NCBI GenBank assembly: GCA_020639235.1
Contig: JACKHC010000001.1
Span: 868,001-932,000 of the forward strand
Length of the DNA: 64,000 nucleotides
From: Phycisphaeraceae bacterium
GTDB taxonomy: Bacteria; Planctomycetota; Phycisphaerae; Phycisphaerales; UBA1924
Reading direction: 5' to 3'
Of this stretch, positions 26,301-35,241 are shown one piece after another. Both the position numbers and the translations under genes were made by a program. The notes beneath the pieces were generated by a model. The model did no database searches. It was not told where the DNA came from and saw nothing but the letters and a program-made list of their open reading frames with translations. Every line of letters begins with the position of its first letter. The stretch's first letter is position 1.

Positions 26301-28712
26301 CTACTCCGGCTTCGCACGCGACGCCTTCCAGAAACTCCGCGCCCGCGCCACCGCGCCCGCCAGCACCGTTCCCTCGCCATACGGCGCGTGCAGGTCCTTG
26401 CGCTCACCCGCCGGGCACCCAAGGAACAACTCCAGCGCCTCGTGAATCCGGCTCACCGCGTACACCGCGAACCGCCCCTCGCGGCACGCATCAACAACAT
26501 CGTGCCGCAACATCAGATCGCCCGCGTTGCTCGCCGGGATGATCACGCCCTGCGTCCCCGTCAGCCCCGCGTCGCTGCACGCATCGAAGAACCCCTCGAT
26601 CTTCTCGTTCACCGCGCCGATCGCCATCACCTGCCCGCGCTGATCGATCGCGCCTGTCATCGCCAGGTCCTGCCGCATCGGGATTTCCGTCAGCGCGCTC
26701 AGCAAGCAGCACATCTCCGCGCCCGACGCCGAGTCGCCATCGATCCCGCCGTACGACTGCTCGAACGCGATCGACGCATCAAAGGTCAGCGGGTGATCCG
26801 TCCGCAGCAGATACCGCAACAGCCCCGACAGAATGTAGAACCCCTTCGTGTGAATCGAGCCCGAAAGTTCCGCCTCGCGCTCGATGTTGATCACCCCCAC
26901 CTCGCCCGGCCCGATCGTCGCCGTGATCCGCTGCGGGAATCCATACGTGATCGGCCCCGCGCCGATCACCGCAAGCCCGTTCACCTGCCCGATCTCCGTC
27001 CCACGCGTGCAGACCCGAAGCGTCCCCTGCCGCACCATCTCGCGGAACCGCCGCGCCGGCAGACTCGCCCGCCGCTTCCGACGCTTCACCGCCTCCAGCA
27101 CATCCGTGCGCACCACCACCGTCGCCCCACGACCCTGCGCCAGAAACGCCGCCTCGCGCGCCACATCCGACACGCGGCTCATCCGCGCGGTTAACTTGTC
27201 CCGCTGACCGCACATCCGCGCGCCGTGCTCCACCAGCGCCGCCACCGACTCCGCATCGAACGCCGGAAGCCCGCCCTCCTTCGCCACCCCCGCGATCACC
27301 CCCGCGTACTGCCGCGCCGACTCACCATCGCGATCGATCACATCATCAAAGTCCGCCAGCACCTTGAACAACTGACCGAAGTCCTCATCCAACTGATCGA
27401 GCGGGAAGAATGTCTCGCTGTCGCCGATCAACACCACCTTCACCGTCACGTCGATCGGCTCCGGCTTCAGAGTCCGCACCGCCCAGGGCGACGGCCCCTG
27501 ATCGGACGGCACGATCTCCAGTTTCCCACTCCGCAGCGTCCGCTTGAGCGCCTGCCACGCCCCCGGCTCGCTCAGCACATCACGCGCCTCGATGAGCAGA
27601 TACCCGCCGTCCGCGCGCAGGATCGAACCCGCCCGGATCATCATGTGATCCGTGTGCACCATCCCGCCCTGCCCCACATCAACATCGATGCTCCCCAGCA
27701 AGTTCCCCGCCGTCGGCGCGTTCTCGATCACGATCGGGCAGTCGCCCCCCGCGCTGTGATCCAGCACCACATTCACGCGGTACAGATCCGAAAAATCTTC
27801 GCCCTCTTCCAGCTCGCCGAAGTGCTGCGACGCCACATCCTCGATCAGCTCCTTCAGGTGCGCACGCACCCGGTCGTCCGGGTACTTCGAGAGAATCCGC
27901 CGCGAGTAAGGCCGGATCAACCGCTCGATCTCGTCGTGCAGCAACTTGCGGAACTTCTCCGCGTGCTTCTCCTGCACCTCCTGAATCTTCTCCCCGATCG
28001 CCTCCAGCCGCTCGATGTACGAGTGAATCTTCTCGCGCAGCGACTTGTAGTCCGCCTCGCTGATCCGCCCCTCCGCCCGCATCTTCTCGAACTCTTCCGG
28101 CGAAACCGGCCGCCCCTGCATCACCGGCAGAATCGCCGTCTGCATCATCTCCCCGCCCTGGATCGACATCATCGCCAGCCCCGCGCCCCGCAGCTCCTGC
28201 TCGAACGGCTCCGTCAACTTGGAGACAGCCCCCTTCGTCTCCTGCTCCAGCTCCGACCGCCGCGCCCGCGCCGCCTCGGAGTTCAGCGCCTTGGTCATGT
28301 CGTCGCGGATGTAGTCCGCCATGTCGTGCATCAGCCGCGCAAACTCGCGCGCCGTCCCGCGCGCAAACGTCAACAACCGAGGGCGGTCCGACTCCCCGAA
28401 GTTCCGCACATACACGCGGTCCCGCGCCAGCGGACAACTCGGCTTGATGTGCTCCATCAAGCGCCGAACCATCATCGCCCGCCCCGTCCCCGTCAGCCCG
28501 CGCACAAAGATATTGTGCCCCGGCGCCGGGCTCGCAAGCCCGAACTCCAGCGCCTCAACCGCGCTCTCCTGGCCGATCACCGGCGCGATCCCCTCCACAT
28601 CCGCCGTCGTTGCAAACCCGAGCGTCCCCGGATCGCACCGCCATCGCAGCGCCCCCGCCTCCAGCGCCCTCACACCCAATCCGCCGCCCGACCGCGTCTG
28701 TGCATCGCTCAT
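26301..28712 (-). CDS. Lon-like ATP-dependent protease (AAA_32/LonC type)
   Basis: An 803-residue protein of the Lon-related family found in many Gram-negatives. The N-terminal half has a P-loop-like segment, VRGLTGTGRAMMV, with Arg where Walker A usually has Lys, and a helical insert (about 150-260). The C-terminal protease domain has the Ser-Lys dyad: Ser661 in GIDGDSASGAE and Lys704 in AVNEKIEGFFDAC, 43 residues apart as in Lon. It should degrade misfolded or regulatory proteins in the cytoplasm. The fluoride channel gene follows 20 nt after its upstream end, but in the same direction further up. Confidence 0.9.
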   Translation of the reverse strand: MSDAQTRSGGGLGVRALEAGALRWRCDPGTLGFATTADVEGIAPVIGQESAVEALEFGLASPAPGHNIFVRGLTGTGRAMMVRRLMEHIKPSCPLARDRVYVRNFGESDRPRLLTFARGTAREFARLMHDMADYIRDDMTKALNSEAARARRSELEQETKGAVSKLTEPFEQELRGAGLAMMSIQGGEMMQTAILPVMQGRPVSPEEFEKMRAEGRISEADYKSLREKIHSYIERLEAIGEKIQEVQEKHAEKFRKLLHDEIERLIRPYSRRILSKYPDDRVRAHLKELIEDVASQHFGELEEGEDFSDLYRVNVVLDHSAGGDCPIVIENAPTAGNLLGSIDVDVGQGGMVHTDHMMIRAGSILRADGGYLLIEARDVLSEPGAWQALKRTLRSGKLEIVPSDQGPSPWAVRTLKPEPIDVTVKVVLIGDSETFFPLDQLDEDFGQLFKVLADFDDVIDRDGESARQYAGVIAGVAKEGGLPAFDAESVAALVEHGARMCGQRDKLTARMSRVSDVAREAAFLAQGRGATVVVRTDVLEAVKRRKRRASLPARRFREMVRQGTLRVCTRGTEIGQVNGLAVIGAGPITYGFPQRITATIGPGEVGVINIEREAELSGSIHTKGFYILSGLLRYLLRTDHPLTFDASIAFEQSYGGIDGDSASGAEMCCLLSALTEIPMRQDLAMTGAIDQRGQVMAIGAVNEKIEGFFDACSDAGLTGTQGVIIPASNAGDLMLRHDVVDACREGRFAVYAVSRIHEALELFLGCPAGERKDLHAPYGEGTVLAGAVARARSFWKASRAKPE

Positions 28713-28732
28713 CCCCCCATGCTACCCGTCGC

Positions 28733-29140
28733 TCACCCCGCATCCGTCGGAGAAGCAATCAGCCACCCGCCCCACACCGCGCCGATCCCCAGAAGATTGT
28801 TCAGCGCCACAACACCCAGCACCGCGCCGAACCGCCCCTCACGCATCAACTCCAGAACCTCCCACCCGAACGCTGAAAAGGTCGTGAACCCGCCCAGCAG
28901 CCCCACGACCAGCATCAGCCGCGCCTCCGCGCTGATCCGACCGTCACCCGCCATCGGCGCCAGCATCCCGATGAAGAAACACCCCAGCACATTCACAATG
29001 AGCGTCGCCAGCGGCCAACGCAGCCCCCCGCCCGCCCCAATCTCGCCGCCCGCCGCCAGCCGCAAAACCCCCTCGCTCACCCCGAACCGCATCCCCGCGC
29101 CCACCGCGCCGCCCAACGCCACCAACAACAAACGCTCCAT
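28733..29140 (-). CDS. crcB: Fluoride channel (CrcB/Fluc)
   Basis: A 135-residue four-helix membrane protein that exports fluoride as a dual-topology dimer. It shows the N-terminal LLLVALGGAVGAGMRF, the central TLIVNVLGCFFIG with the pore Asn, and the hallmark GGFTTFSAFGWE. The start MERLLL is chosen over one 30 nt upstream because the family begins there. No fluoride riboswitch was recognised in the short upstream region. It lies 20 nt upstream of the Lon-like gene on the same strand, so the two may be co-transcribed. Confidence 0.94.
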   Translation of the reverse strand: MERLLLVALGGAVGAGMRFGVSEGVLRLAAGGEIGAGGGLRWPLATLIVNVLGCFFIGMLAPMAGDGRISAEARLMLVVGLLGGFTTFSAFGWEVLELMREGRFGAVLGVVALNNLLGIGAVWGGWLIASPTDAG

Positions 29141-29200
29141 CGCCCGCCTCCTTCCGCAGCCAACCGCCACCCAACCCCCGCCAACCTACGCGAATCCCCC

Positions 29201-29246
29201 TTGACACGGCCCAATGGCCCTGTCATTCTCTTGGTTGGTCAACCAA
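29201..29246 (+). promoter_or_regulatory. Promoter with a TetR-type operator before the SRPBCC gene
   Basis: TTGACA (29201-29206), a 17-bp spacer and CATTCT (29224-29229) form a promoter. Directly after it, TTGGTTGGTCAACCAA (29231-29246) is a perfect palindrome (7-bp arms, 2-bp centre) over the expected start site. This size and shape is common for TetR-family repressors. No such regulator gene is adjacent. Confidence 0.6.
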
Positions 29247-29263
29247 CTTGTGGAGCACCACCC

Positions 29264-30307
29264 ATGCCGACATCCAGCCGCCTCCTCTTCGCCCTCCTCC
29301 TGACGCTGCTCACCCTCGCGCCCGCCTCCCGCGCCGATGACGCCCTCGCCCCCATCGAAGCGTCCGCCGTCATCGACGCCCCAATCGCCGAAGTCTGGCA
29401 CGCATGGACCACCAGCGAAGGGCTCGAGTCCTTCCTCGTCGAGAAGGCCAACATCGAACTCCGGCCTGGCGGCCCGTACGAGATCTACTTCTCCATGCAG
29501 GCCCCCGAGGGCTCACGCGGCTCAGAGAACTGCTCCGTCCTCTCGTTCCTCCCCAACCAGATGCTCTCCTTTCAGTGGAACGCGCCGCCCAAGTTCGAGC
29601 ACGCCCGCTTCATCCACACCTGGGTCGTCGTCAACTTCGAGGAACTCTCCCCGAGCCGCACCCGCGTCGACCTCACGCACCTCGGCTTCGCCGAGAACGC
29701 CGCCGACAACCCCGACCACACCGAAGAGTGGAAACAGGTCCGCGCCTATTTCACCAACGCGTGGCCCTCCGTCATGAACGCACTCACCGAACACTTCGGC
29801 GGCACAGACCCGGGAGAAGCCCGTCGCACACTCAATGTCCTAGCACGACTTGTCGGAGGAGAGTGGGTATTTGAGGACGAAATGCCCAACGGCTCGAAAC
29901 TCCTCAGCCGGAGCGTGGTCCATCTCGCCGCCGATGGCAAGAGTCTCATCGCTTCCGGCTGGCTCGGCGACGAATCCGGCATGTGGCAACATATCTCCGG
30001 TCAGATCTGGATAGAGCCCGACTCTCAACTCGTCAAATACCAGTCCATCACCGAATCCGGATCATTCATGAGAGGGTATTTCGAACTTGTGGACGACAAT
30101 ACAGTCATCGAACACATCATCATCACCGACAAAGATGGCAACGAGTCAGGACCGCTCTACGCAGTCCTGAAGTTCGAGGACGAAAACCATCAATCCATGA
30201 TCCTCAAGCGCGGCGACGCACCCCTCATGCCCAAGGTCACCTACGAGCGTGTTGACAAAGCGCCCGAAAAACTCCGCACACTCACCGACGGCACCGTGGT
30301 CGATTGA
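29264..30307 (+). CDS. Exported SRPBCC (AHSA1-like) protein
   Basis: A 347-residue protein. A signal peptide (SSRLLFALLLTLLTLAPASRA) leads into an AHSA1/START-like domain (about 27-190): EASAVIDAPIAEVWHAWTT, then LRPGGPYEIYF and the late YFTNAWPSVMNALTEHF, which bind hydrophobic ligands. The second half (190-347) is a beta-rich lipocalin-like region (GGEWVFEDEMPNG, ISGQIWIEPDSQ). Export is unusual for AHSA1 proteins. The ligand is unknown. Expression is probably controlled by the palindrome in the promoter. Confidence 0.85.
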   Translation: MPTSSRLLFALLLTLLTLAPASRADDALAPIEASAVIDAPIAEVWHAWTTSEGLESFLVEKANIELRPGGPYEIYFSMQAPEGSRGSENCSVLSFLPNQMLSFQWNAPPKFEHARFIHTWVVVNFEELSPSRTRVDLTHLGFAENAADNPDHTEEWKQVRAYFTNAWPSVMNALTEHFGGTDPGEARRTLNVLARLVGGEWVFEDEMPNGSKLLSRSVVHLAADGKSLIASGWLGDESGMWQHISGQIWIEPDSQLVKYQSITESGSFMRGYFELVDDNTVIEHIIITDKDGNESGPLYAVLKFEDENHQSMILKRGDAPLMPKVTYERVDKAPEKLRTLTDGTVVD

Positions 30308-30315
30308 GTCTCAAC

Positions 30316-30376
30316 GCTCCCTCTCCCCTCCGGGGAGAGGGTGGTCACAACCGAAGCGAGTGACCGGGTGAGGGGT
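30316..30376 (+). repeat. Dispersed GC-rich hairpin repeat, copy A
   Basis: GCTCCCTCTCCCCTCCGGGG then AGAGGGTGGTC, ending GACCGGGTGAGGGGT. The first half folds as CCTCTCCCC/GGGGAGAGG. Related copies occur at 35.2, 36.9, 38.0 and 38.8 kb. It lies between the SRPBCC gene and the convergent epimerase gene and could also act as a transcription barrier. Confidence 0.65.
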
Positions 30377-30390
30377 CTACAAATGCCAAC

Positions 30391-31524
30391 TCACCCCCGC
30401 GCCTTCCACGCCTCCAACACTTCCTTCTCCCGCGCGCGGCTCAACCCCGGCGTCATCCGCCCGCGCGCGCCCGCCTCGCCCCACTTCGGCTGCGCCTCCG
30501 GGGGCAACGCCTTCACCCACTCCCACGCGTCCCGCGCCGTCTCCTCGATCGGACGATTCTTCAGCCCGTGCGCACGCGCCTTGGCCGTGCTCACCTGCCC
30601 GAACCCGGAGTAATCCTCCATCGGCGCGATCCACGCGGGCATGTCCTGCCACGCCGAAACGCCCTGCTCATCAAGGAACTCCGCATCGACCCAGGTGAAC
30701 TCCGCATCACCGCCCGTCCCCTTGGCGCAACCCTTCAGCATGTCGCGCATCGTCATCCCGCCTTCTGGGCTGTCCGCGTTGAACCAGCCCATGTGCTTCT
30801 GCTCGATGCAGTGCACGACAAACGCCGCCAGATCGCGCACATCCAGCACCTGCGTGAACCACTCCGGCTTGCCCGGCGCCAGCACCTCGCCGCCCTCGGC
30901 GATGCGGCACGGCCAGTAGTTGAACCGGTGCGTCCAGTCCCCGGGCCCCACGATCAAACCCGGGCGGATATTCGTCACGCGCCCCGGCATCGTGTCCTCC
31001 GCCGTGTGCTCGCACAATGCCTTCAGCGCGCCGTAATACTGCCCCACATTCTCATTCGTCGGGTCCTCCATCTGCGCCTCCGGCGCCGTCTCGTCCATTC
31101 CGGGAGGACCCCACGTCGCGTACGCCGAAATGCTCGAAATGAACACGTACTGATCCACCGAGTCCTTGAGCAACTCCGCGCTCATCCGCACGATCCGCGG
31201 CACATACCCGCTCGTATCGATCACCGCGTCCCACTTGCGCCTCTTGAGCGCCTCAAGATCGCCGTCCCGATCGCCGCGCAACTTCTCGAGATCCGGGAAC
31301 AACTCCGGCCGCGTCTGCCCGCGATTGAAGAGCGTCATCTCGTGCCCACGCCCCAGCGCTTCCTCAACGATCTCCGGCCCCAGGTACGCCGTCCCCCCCA
31401 GAATCAACAACTTCATCTTTTTCACATCCCCACTCCGGCGCGCCATCGCCCCGCGCACGCCAAGCCCCACCGCAGCCCCCGTCGCCAGTGTCGTCGCCAG
31501 AAACTCGCGCCGCGTCGTGCCCAT
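30391..31524 (-). CDS. Tat-exported NAD-dependent epimerase/dehydratase-like protein
   Basis: A 377-residue extended short-chain dehydrogenase relative behind a twin-arginine signal (TTRREFLATTLATGAAVGLG). The Rossmann motif is ILGGTAYLGPEIVEEAL, then the serine strand VFISSISAYATWG and YxxxK in QYYGALKALCE. It would use a bound NAD(P) and be exported folded through Tat, which fits a cofactor-binding enzyme. Substrate unknown. The ATG at 31524 has AGGAG 8 nt upstream; an ATG 6 nt earlier is too close to it. Divergent from the carrier gene at 31671. Confidence 0.85.
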   Translation of the reverse strand: MGTTRREFLATTLATGAAVGLGVRGAMARRSGDVKKMKLLILGGTAYLGPEIVEEALGRGHEMTLFNRGQTRPELFPDLEKLRGDRDGDLEALKRRKWDAVIDTSGYVPRIVRMSAELLKDSVDQYVFISSISAYATWGPPGMDETAPEAQMEDPTNENVGQYYGALKALCEHTAEDTMPGRVTNIRPGLIVGPGDWTHRFNYWPCRIAEGGEVLAPGKPEWFTQVLDVRDLAAFVVHCIEQKHMGWFNADSPEGGMTMRDMLKGCAKGTGGDAEFTWVDAEFLDEQGVSAWQDMPAWIAPMEDYSGFGQVSTAKARAHGLKNRPIEETARDAWEWVKALPPEAQPKWGEAGARGRMTPGLSRAREKEVLEAWKARG

Positions 31525-31670
31525 CGTCATTGCTCCTATTCGTCCCTCGGAACGGTGCCAAAGCGACCCGCAAACCCGGAATCGCCCGCGTCTGCTACCC
31601 CCGCGCGCACAACCCGGTTGCAACTTTTGACGCGCCCCGCGATACATCACCATTCGCGAGCACCCGCCCA

Positions 31671-33053
31671 ATGATCCGAAACCTCATCAACAAGGTAGGG
31701 GATGTCCGCCAGGGCGAGTGGCGCGCGCTCGCGTGGTCCGCGCTCCTCTTCTTCCTCATCCTCGCCGGCTACTACCTCGTCCGCCCCGTCCGCGACGCCA
31801 TCGCCGCCGAGTTCCCCCGAGATGTCCTGGGCGACCTCTTCTGGATCACCCTCGGCGCGACGCTCATCGCCAACCCCATCCTCGCGCTCCTCGCCGTCTA
31901 CATACCCCGGCGCATCCTCGTCCCCATCGCCTATTCCGCCTTCGTCGCGCTGCTCACTATCGTCTTCGTCGCGATGCGCGCCCCCGACGAGCCCACCCGC
32001 CTCCTCGCCGGACGCACGCTCTACATCGGCGTCTCCGTCCTCAACCTCTTCCTCATGACGCTCTTCTGGGCGCTCATGGCCGACGGCTACTCCCTCTCCC
32101 GCTCCAAGCGCCTCTTCGGAATCATCGCCGCCGCCGGAACACTCGGCGCCGTCGCCGGCGCATTCTTGTCCCAGCAGATCGCATCCAACGAAACACTCGG
32201 CTCCGAGTTCTCCATCCTCGCCGGCGCCGTCCTCATCGCGCTCACCATCCCTGTCTCGTTCATCGCACGCCGCGCCATGAGCGACATGCCCCCCGCGCCC
32301 GATGAAGCGCTGGGAAACCACGACACCGACGCGCGCAAACCCGTCGGGGGCCACTTCCTCGCCGGGTTCGCAGCCATCGCCCGCTCGCCCCTCCTCGCCG
32401 GCATCGCCCTCTACCTCTTCTTCATCCCCTTCGCCCAGACACTCGTCTACTTCCAGCAGGTCGATGTCATCAAGGCCGCCGAACTCACCCGCGAAGATGC
32501 CACGAAGTACCTCGCCTCCGTCGATGTCTGGGTCAACACCGCCGCGCTCGTCATCCAGCTCTTCCTCACCTCGCGCATCATCAAGTGGATCACCGTCGGC
32601 GGCGCCCTCGTCACGCTCCCCGTCGCCTCCTGCGCGGGCGTCGCCGCCCTCGCCTACGCGCCCTCCCTCACAACACTCGCCGTCGTCCGCGTCGCCCAGC
32701 GCGCCGTCAACTACGCCCTCGCCCGCCCCGCCCGCGAAACCCTTTTCACCGTCGTCTCGCCCGAAGAACGCTTCAAGGCCAAGCCCGTCATCGACACCTT
32801 CATCTACCGCGCCGCCGACGGCGTGGGCGAACGCGCCGACAAATCACTCGCCGACTACCTCCTCTACCTCGTGCCCCCCATGCTCATCATCTGGAGCGCC
32901 ATCGCCGTCACACTCGGCGCCCTCCAGCGCCGCCGCGTGCGCGAAGCGGCACCACATCAACTCTGCCCAAACTGCAGGTACGACATGCGTGGTATCACTT
33001 CCGACATCTGCCCCGAGTGCGGCAAGAGCACCGCCATTTCCGGTGTGCCCTGA
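31671..33053 (+). CDS. ATP/ADP translocase-like (Tlc/MFS) carrier with C-terminal zinc ribbon
   Basis: A 460-residue membrane protein with about 10-12 helices. Its start, GEWRALAWSALLFFLILAGY then YYLVRPVRDAIAAE, is typical of the bacterial NTP/NDP-exchange-like (COG3202) carriers found in many free-living bacteria, where the substrate is not proven. The C-terminus adds a soluble zinc ribbon, CPNCRYDMRG then CPECG (about residues 437-456), not part of the carrier family but common on planctomycete membrane proteins. No ribosome site is obvious. It ends exactly where the convergent DUF368 gene ends. Confidence 0.85.
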   Translation: MIRNLINKVGDVRQGEWRALAWSALLFFLILAGYYLVRPVRDAIAAEFPRDVLGDLFWITLGATLIANPILALLAVYIPRRILVPIAYSAFVALLTIVFVAMRAPDEPTRLLAGRTLYIGVSVLNLFLMTLFWALMADGYSLSRSKRLFGIIAAAGTLGAVAGAFLSQQIASNETLGSEFSILAGAVLIALTIPVSFIARRAMSDMPPAPDEALGNHDTDARKPVGGHFLAGFAAIARSPLLAGIALYLFFIPFAQTLVYFQQVDVIKAAELTREDATKYLASVDVWVNTAALVIQLFLTSRIIKWITVGGALVTLPVASCAGVAALAYAPSLTTLAVVRVAQRAVNYALARPARETLFTVVSPEERFKAKPVIDTFIYRAADGVGERADKSLADYLLYLVPPMLIIWSAIAVTLGALQRRRVREAAPHQLCPNCRYDMRGITSDICPECGKSTAISGVP

Positions 33054-34052
33054 TCAATCGCGCTTCGGCTTCTCCCGACCGATCCACGCCACACCCATCG
33101 TCATCGCGAACCCCACGCCGATCAGCCCGATCGACGCCGCGATCTGCGCTGCGCCCGGCGTGAACGGTTCCAGCGGCCACTCGTCCTTGTTCACGCCGGG
33201 ACCCGCCGCCACCTCGCGCCCCAGCGTCTCCTCCAGCAGCGCCGTCTCCGCCGGCTGCACCGCAACCTTGAACGGCCACAACCCCAGCACTGATCCCACC
33301 ACCAACCCCAGCAGGAATCCCACCGTTACCTTCTCGTGCTTCAAGAGCAACCATTTCAGCAGGTTGCTCACGCCCGCGATCCCTACAACCACACCGATCC
33401 CCACCGGCACCACAACGCGCCACTCCTGCAGCGCCGCCGCGATGTCACCACCATAAATCACCGCCCCCTTCACCCGATCCACCGACGCCAGGATCGGCAC
33501 ATACACGCCCAGCAGAATTAACAAGTACGCCCCGCTGATCCCCGGCAGAATCATCGCGCTCGCGCCCAGCACGCCCGCAGCGAACATGAAACCCATCGAA
33601 TGCCGATGCACCGTCTCGTCCGGGCTGAACACAAACATCCCCACCATCAGCGCTAGTCCCAGCACCGTCCCCGCCACCGCCCGCGCATCAATGGGCCTCG
33701 CCAGCTTGTGCAGAATCGGCACACCCCCCAGCGTCAGCCCGATGAACAACGAATACATCACCCACCGATGCTCGATCACCAGCATCTTCATCGTCCCCGC
33801 CAGCCCGCCGATTGCCCCCAGCGCCGCAAGCCCGATCAGCGCCACCACCGCGATCGACCCCGCCCGGAACCGCAGCGTGCTCAACTCCGACACCGCGCCG
33901 ATGAACCGCCGATACACCCCCGCCGCCAGCAACATCGTCCCCCCCGAGATCCCCGGCACCAGGTTCGCCAGCCCCATGAACACCCCGCCCGCCACGCACC
34001 GCACCACCGGCACGCCCTCCGGAATCCCGTGCTGAACCTCGTCCTTGCTCAC
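33054..34052 (-). CDS. DUF368 membrane protein (polyprenyl-phosphate flippase family)
   Basis: A 332-residue multi-span protein of DUF368. It has the two repeated signatures GLANLVPGISGGTMLLAAG (about 27-45) and ILPGISGAYLLILLGVY. Some members (PopT) recycle undecaprenyl phosphate across the membrane for cell-wall and polysaccharide synthesis; that function is known for relatives and inferred here. It is transcribed away from galE across a 97-nt gap and converges with the carrier gene with no spacer. Confidence 0.9.
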   Translation of the reverse strand: MSKDEVQHGIPEGVPVVRCVAGGVFMGLANLVPGISGGTMLLAAGVYRRFIGAVSELSTLRFRAGSIAVVALIGLAALGAIGGLAGTMKMLVIEHRWVMYSLFIGLTLGGVPILHKLARPIDARAVAGTVLGLALMVGMFVFSPDETVHRHSMGFMFAAGVLGASAMILPGISGAYLLILLGVYVPILASVDRVKGAVIYGGDIAAALQEWRVVVPVGIGVVVGIAGVSNLLKWLLLKHEKVTVGFLLGLVVGSVLGLWPFKVAVQPAETALLEETLGREVAAGPGVNKDEWPLEPFTPGAAQIAASIGLIGVGFAMTMGVAWIGREKPKRD

Positions 34053-34149
34053 CCACGCACCTCCATCGATAACGGCCGCGCACCCGCAACAACACCATCT
34101 ACGCTACCTTCTCCGCTCACCCTCACGCCACTCCAACGGAGGCCCGTTC

Positions 34150-35196
34150 ATGGTCGTGCTCGTCACCGGAGGCGCCGGATACATCGGATCACACGCCGCC
34201 CGCCGACTCCTCGCAGACGGCCACTCCGTCGTCATCATCGACAACCTCTCCTGCGGCCACATCGGCGCGATCAACGCCCTCCGCACACTCCCCGGCGCCG
34301 ACAAACGCCTCGCCTATATCGAGTGCGACATCGCCGACCGCCACTGCGTCGAGAAAGTCCTCCGCGATCACAAGGTCGAAGCCGTCATCCACTTCGCGGC
34401 CTTCGCCGACCTCCGCGAGTCCGTCTTCAACCCACTCAAGTACTACGACAACAACACCGCCCGCGCCATCGCCTTCCTCCAGGCCTGCGACGCCGTAGGA
34501 ATTCAGAAGTTCATCTTCTCATCCACCTGCGCCACCTACGGCGAACTCGCACCCGAGTTCATCCCCATCTCCGAGGACTACCCCCACCGCGCACCCATCA
34601 ACCCCTACGGCCACTCCAAACTCGCACTCGAATGGGCGCTCCTCGACTACGCCGACGCGCAAAGGCGCGCCAACAAACCATTCGCCTGCGCCATCCTCCG
34701 CTACTTCAATGTCGCCGGCTGCGACACGCATGGCCTCCTCGGCGAACACCGCGTCCCCCACATCCGCATCGTCCCCATCCTCTGCGAAGCCGCCCTCGGC
34801 TACCGCGACCACATCACCATCTTCGGCACCGACTACCCCACGCCCGACGGCACCTGCGTCCGCGATTACATCCATGTCGACGACCTCGTCGATGCGCACA
34901 TCGCCGTCATGAACGACCTAAAAACAAACGGGGGGGGCGACGCACGCGCCTACAACCTCGGCCTGGGTCGAGGCACTTCTATCCTCGAACTCATCGAAGC
35001 CACCAAACGCGTGACCGGCAAGAACTTCGAAGTCCGCCAAGGCCCCCGCGCGCCCGGCGACCCCGCCAATCTCTACTGCAACACCGCCAAGATCGAACGC
35101 GACCTCGGCTGGAAACCCAAAATCACCTCCACCGACGACATCATCGCCTCCGCCTACCACTGGATGAAGAAGCACCCCAAGGGCTTCGCGAAATGA
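34150..35196 (+). CDS. galE: UDP-glucose 4-epimerase
   Basis: A 348-residue extended SDR enzyme interconverting UDP-glucose and UDP-galactose. It shows VLVTGGAGYIGSHAARRLL at the NAD site, DNLSCGH, HFAAFADLRESV, the serine strand SSTCATYG, and YxxxK in INPYGHSKLALE. DYPTPDGTCVRDYIHVDDL is the GalE substrate-loop signature. GGAGG lies 7 nt before the ATG. A G8 run (34930-34937) codes for Gly-Gly-Gly. It probably supplies sugars for surface polysaccharide. Confidence 0.95.
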   Translation: MVVLVTGGAGYIGSHAARRLLADGHSVVIIDNLSCGHIGAINALRTLPGADKRLAYIECDIADRHCVEKVLRDHKVEAVIHFAAFADLRESVFNPLKYYDNNTARAIAFLQACDAVGIQKFIFSSTCATYGELAPEFIPISEDYPHRAPINPYGHSKLALEWALLDYADAQRRANKPFACAILRYFNVAGCDTHGLLGEHRVPHIRIVPILCEAALGYRDHITIFGTDYPTPDGTCVRDYIHVDDLVDAHIAVMNDLKTNGGGDARAYNLGLGRGTSILELIEATKRVTGKNFEVRQGPRAPGDPANLYCNTAKIERDLGWKPKITSTDDIIASAYHWMKKHPKGFAK

Positions 35197-35197
35197 T

Positions 35198-35234
35198 GCT
35201 CCCTCCAACGCGGCCAGGGGGGGCGGGGGAGGCG
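35198..35234. repeat. Dispersed GC-rich repeat, copy C
   Basis: GCTCCCTC followed by G7-C-G5-AGGCG, matching the copy at 36909 in an 18-base core. It fills the space between converging galE and the propeller gene. Confidence 0.6.
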
Positions 35235-35241
35235 CCCGCAA

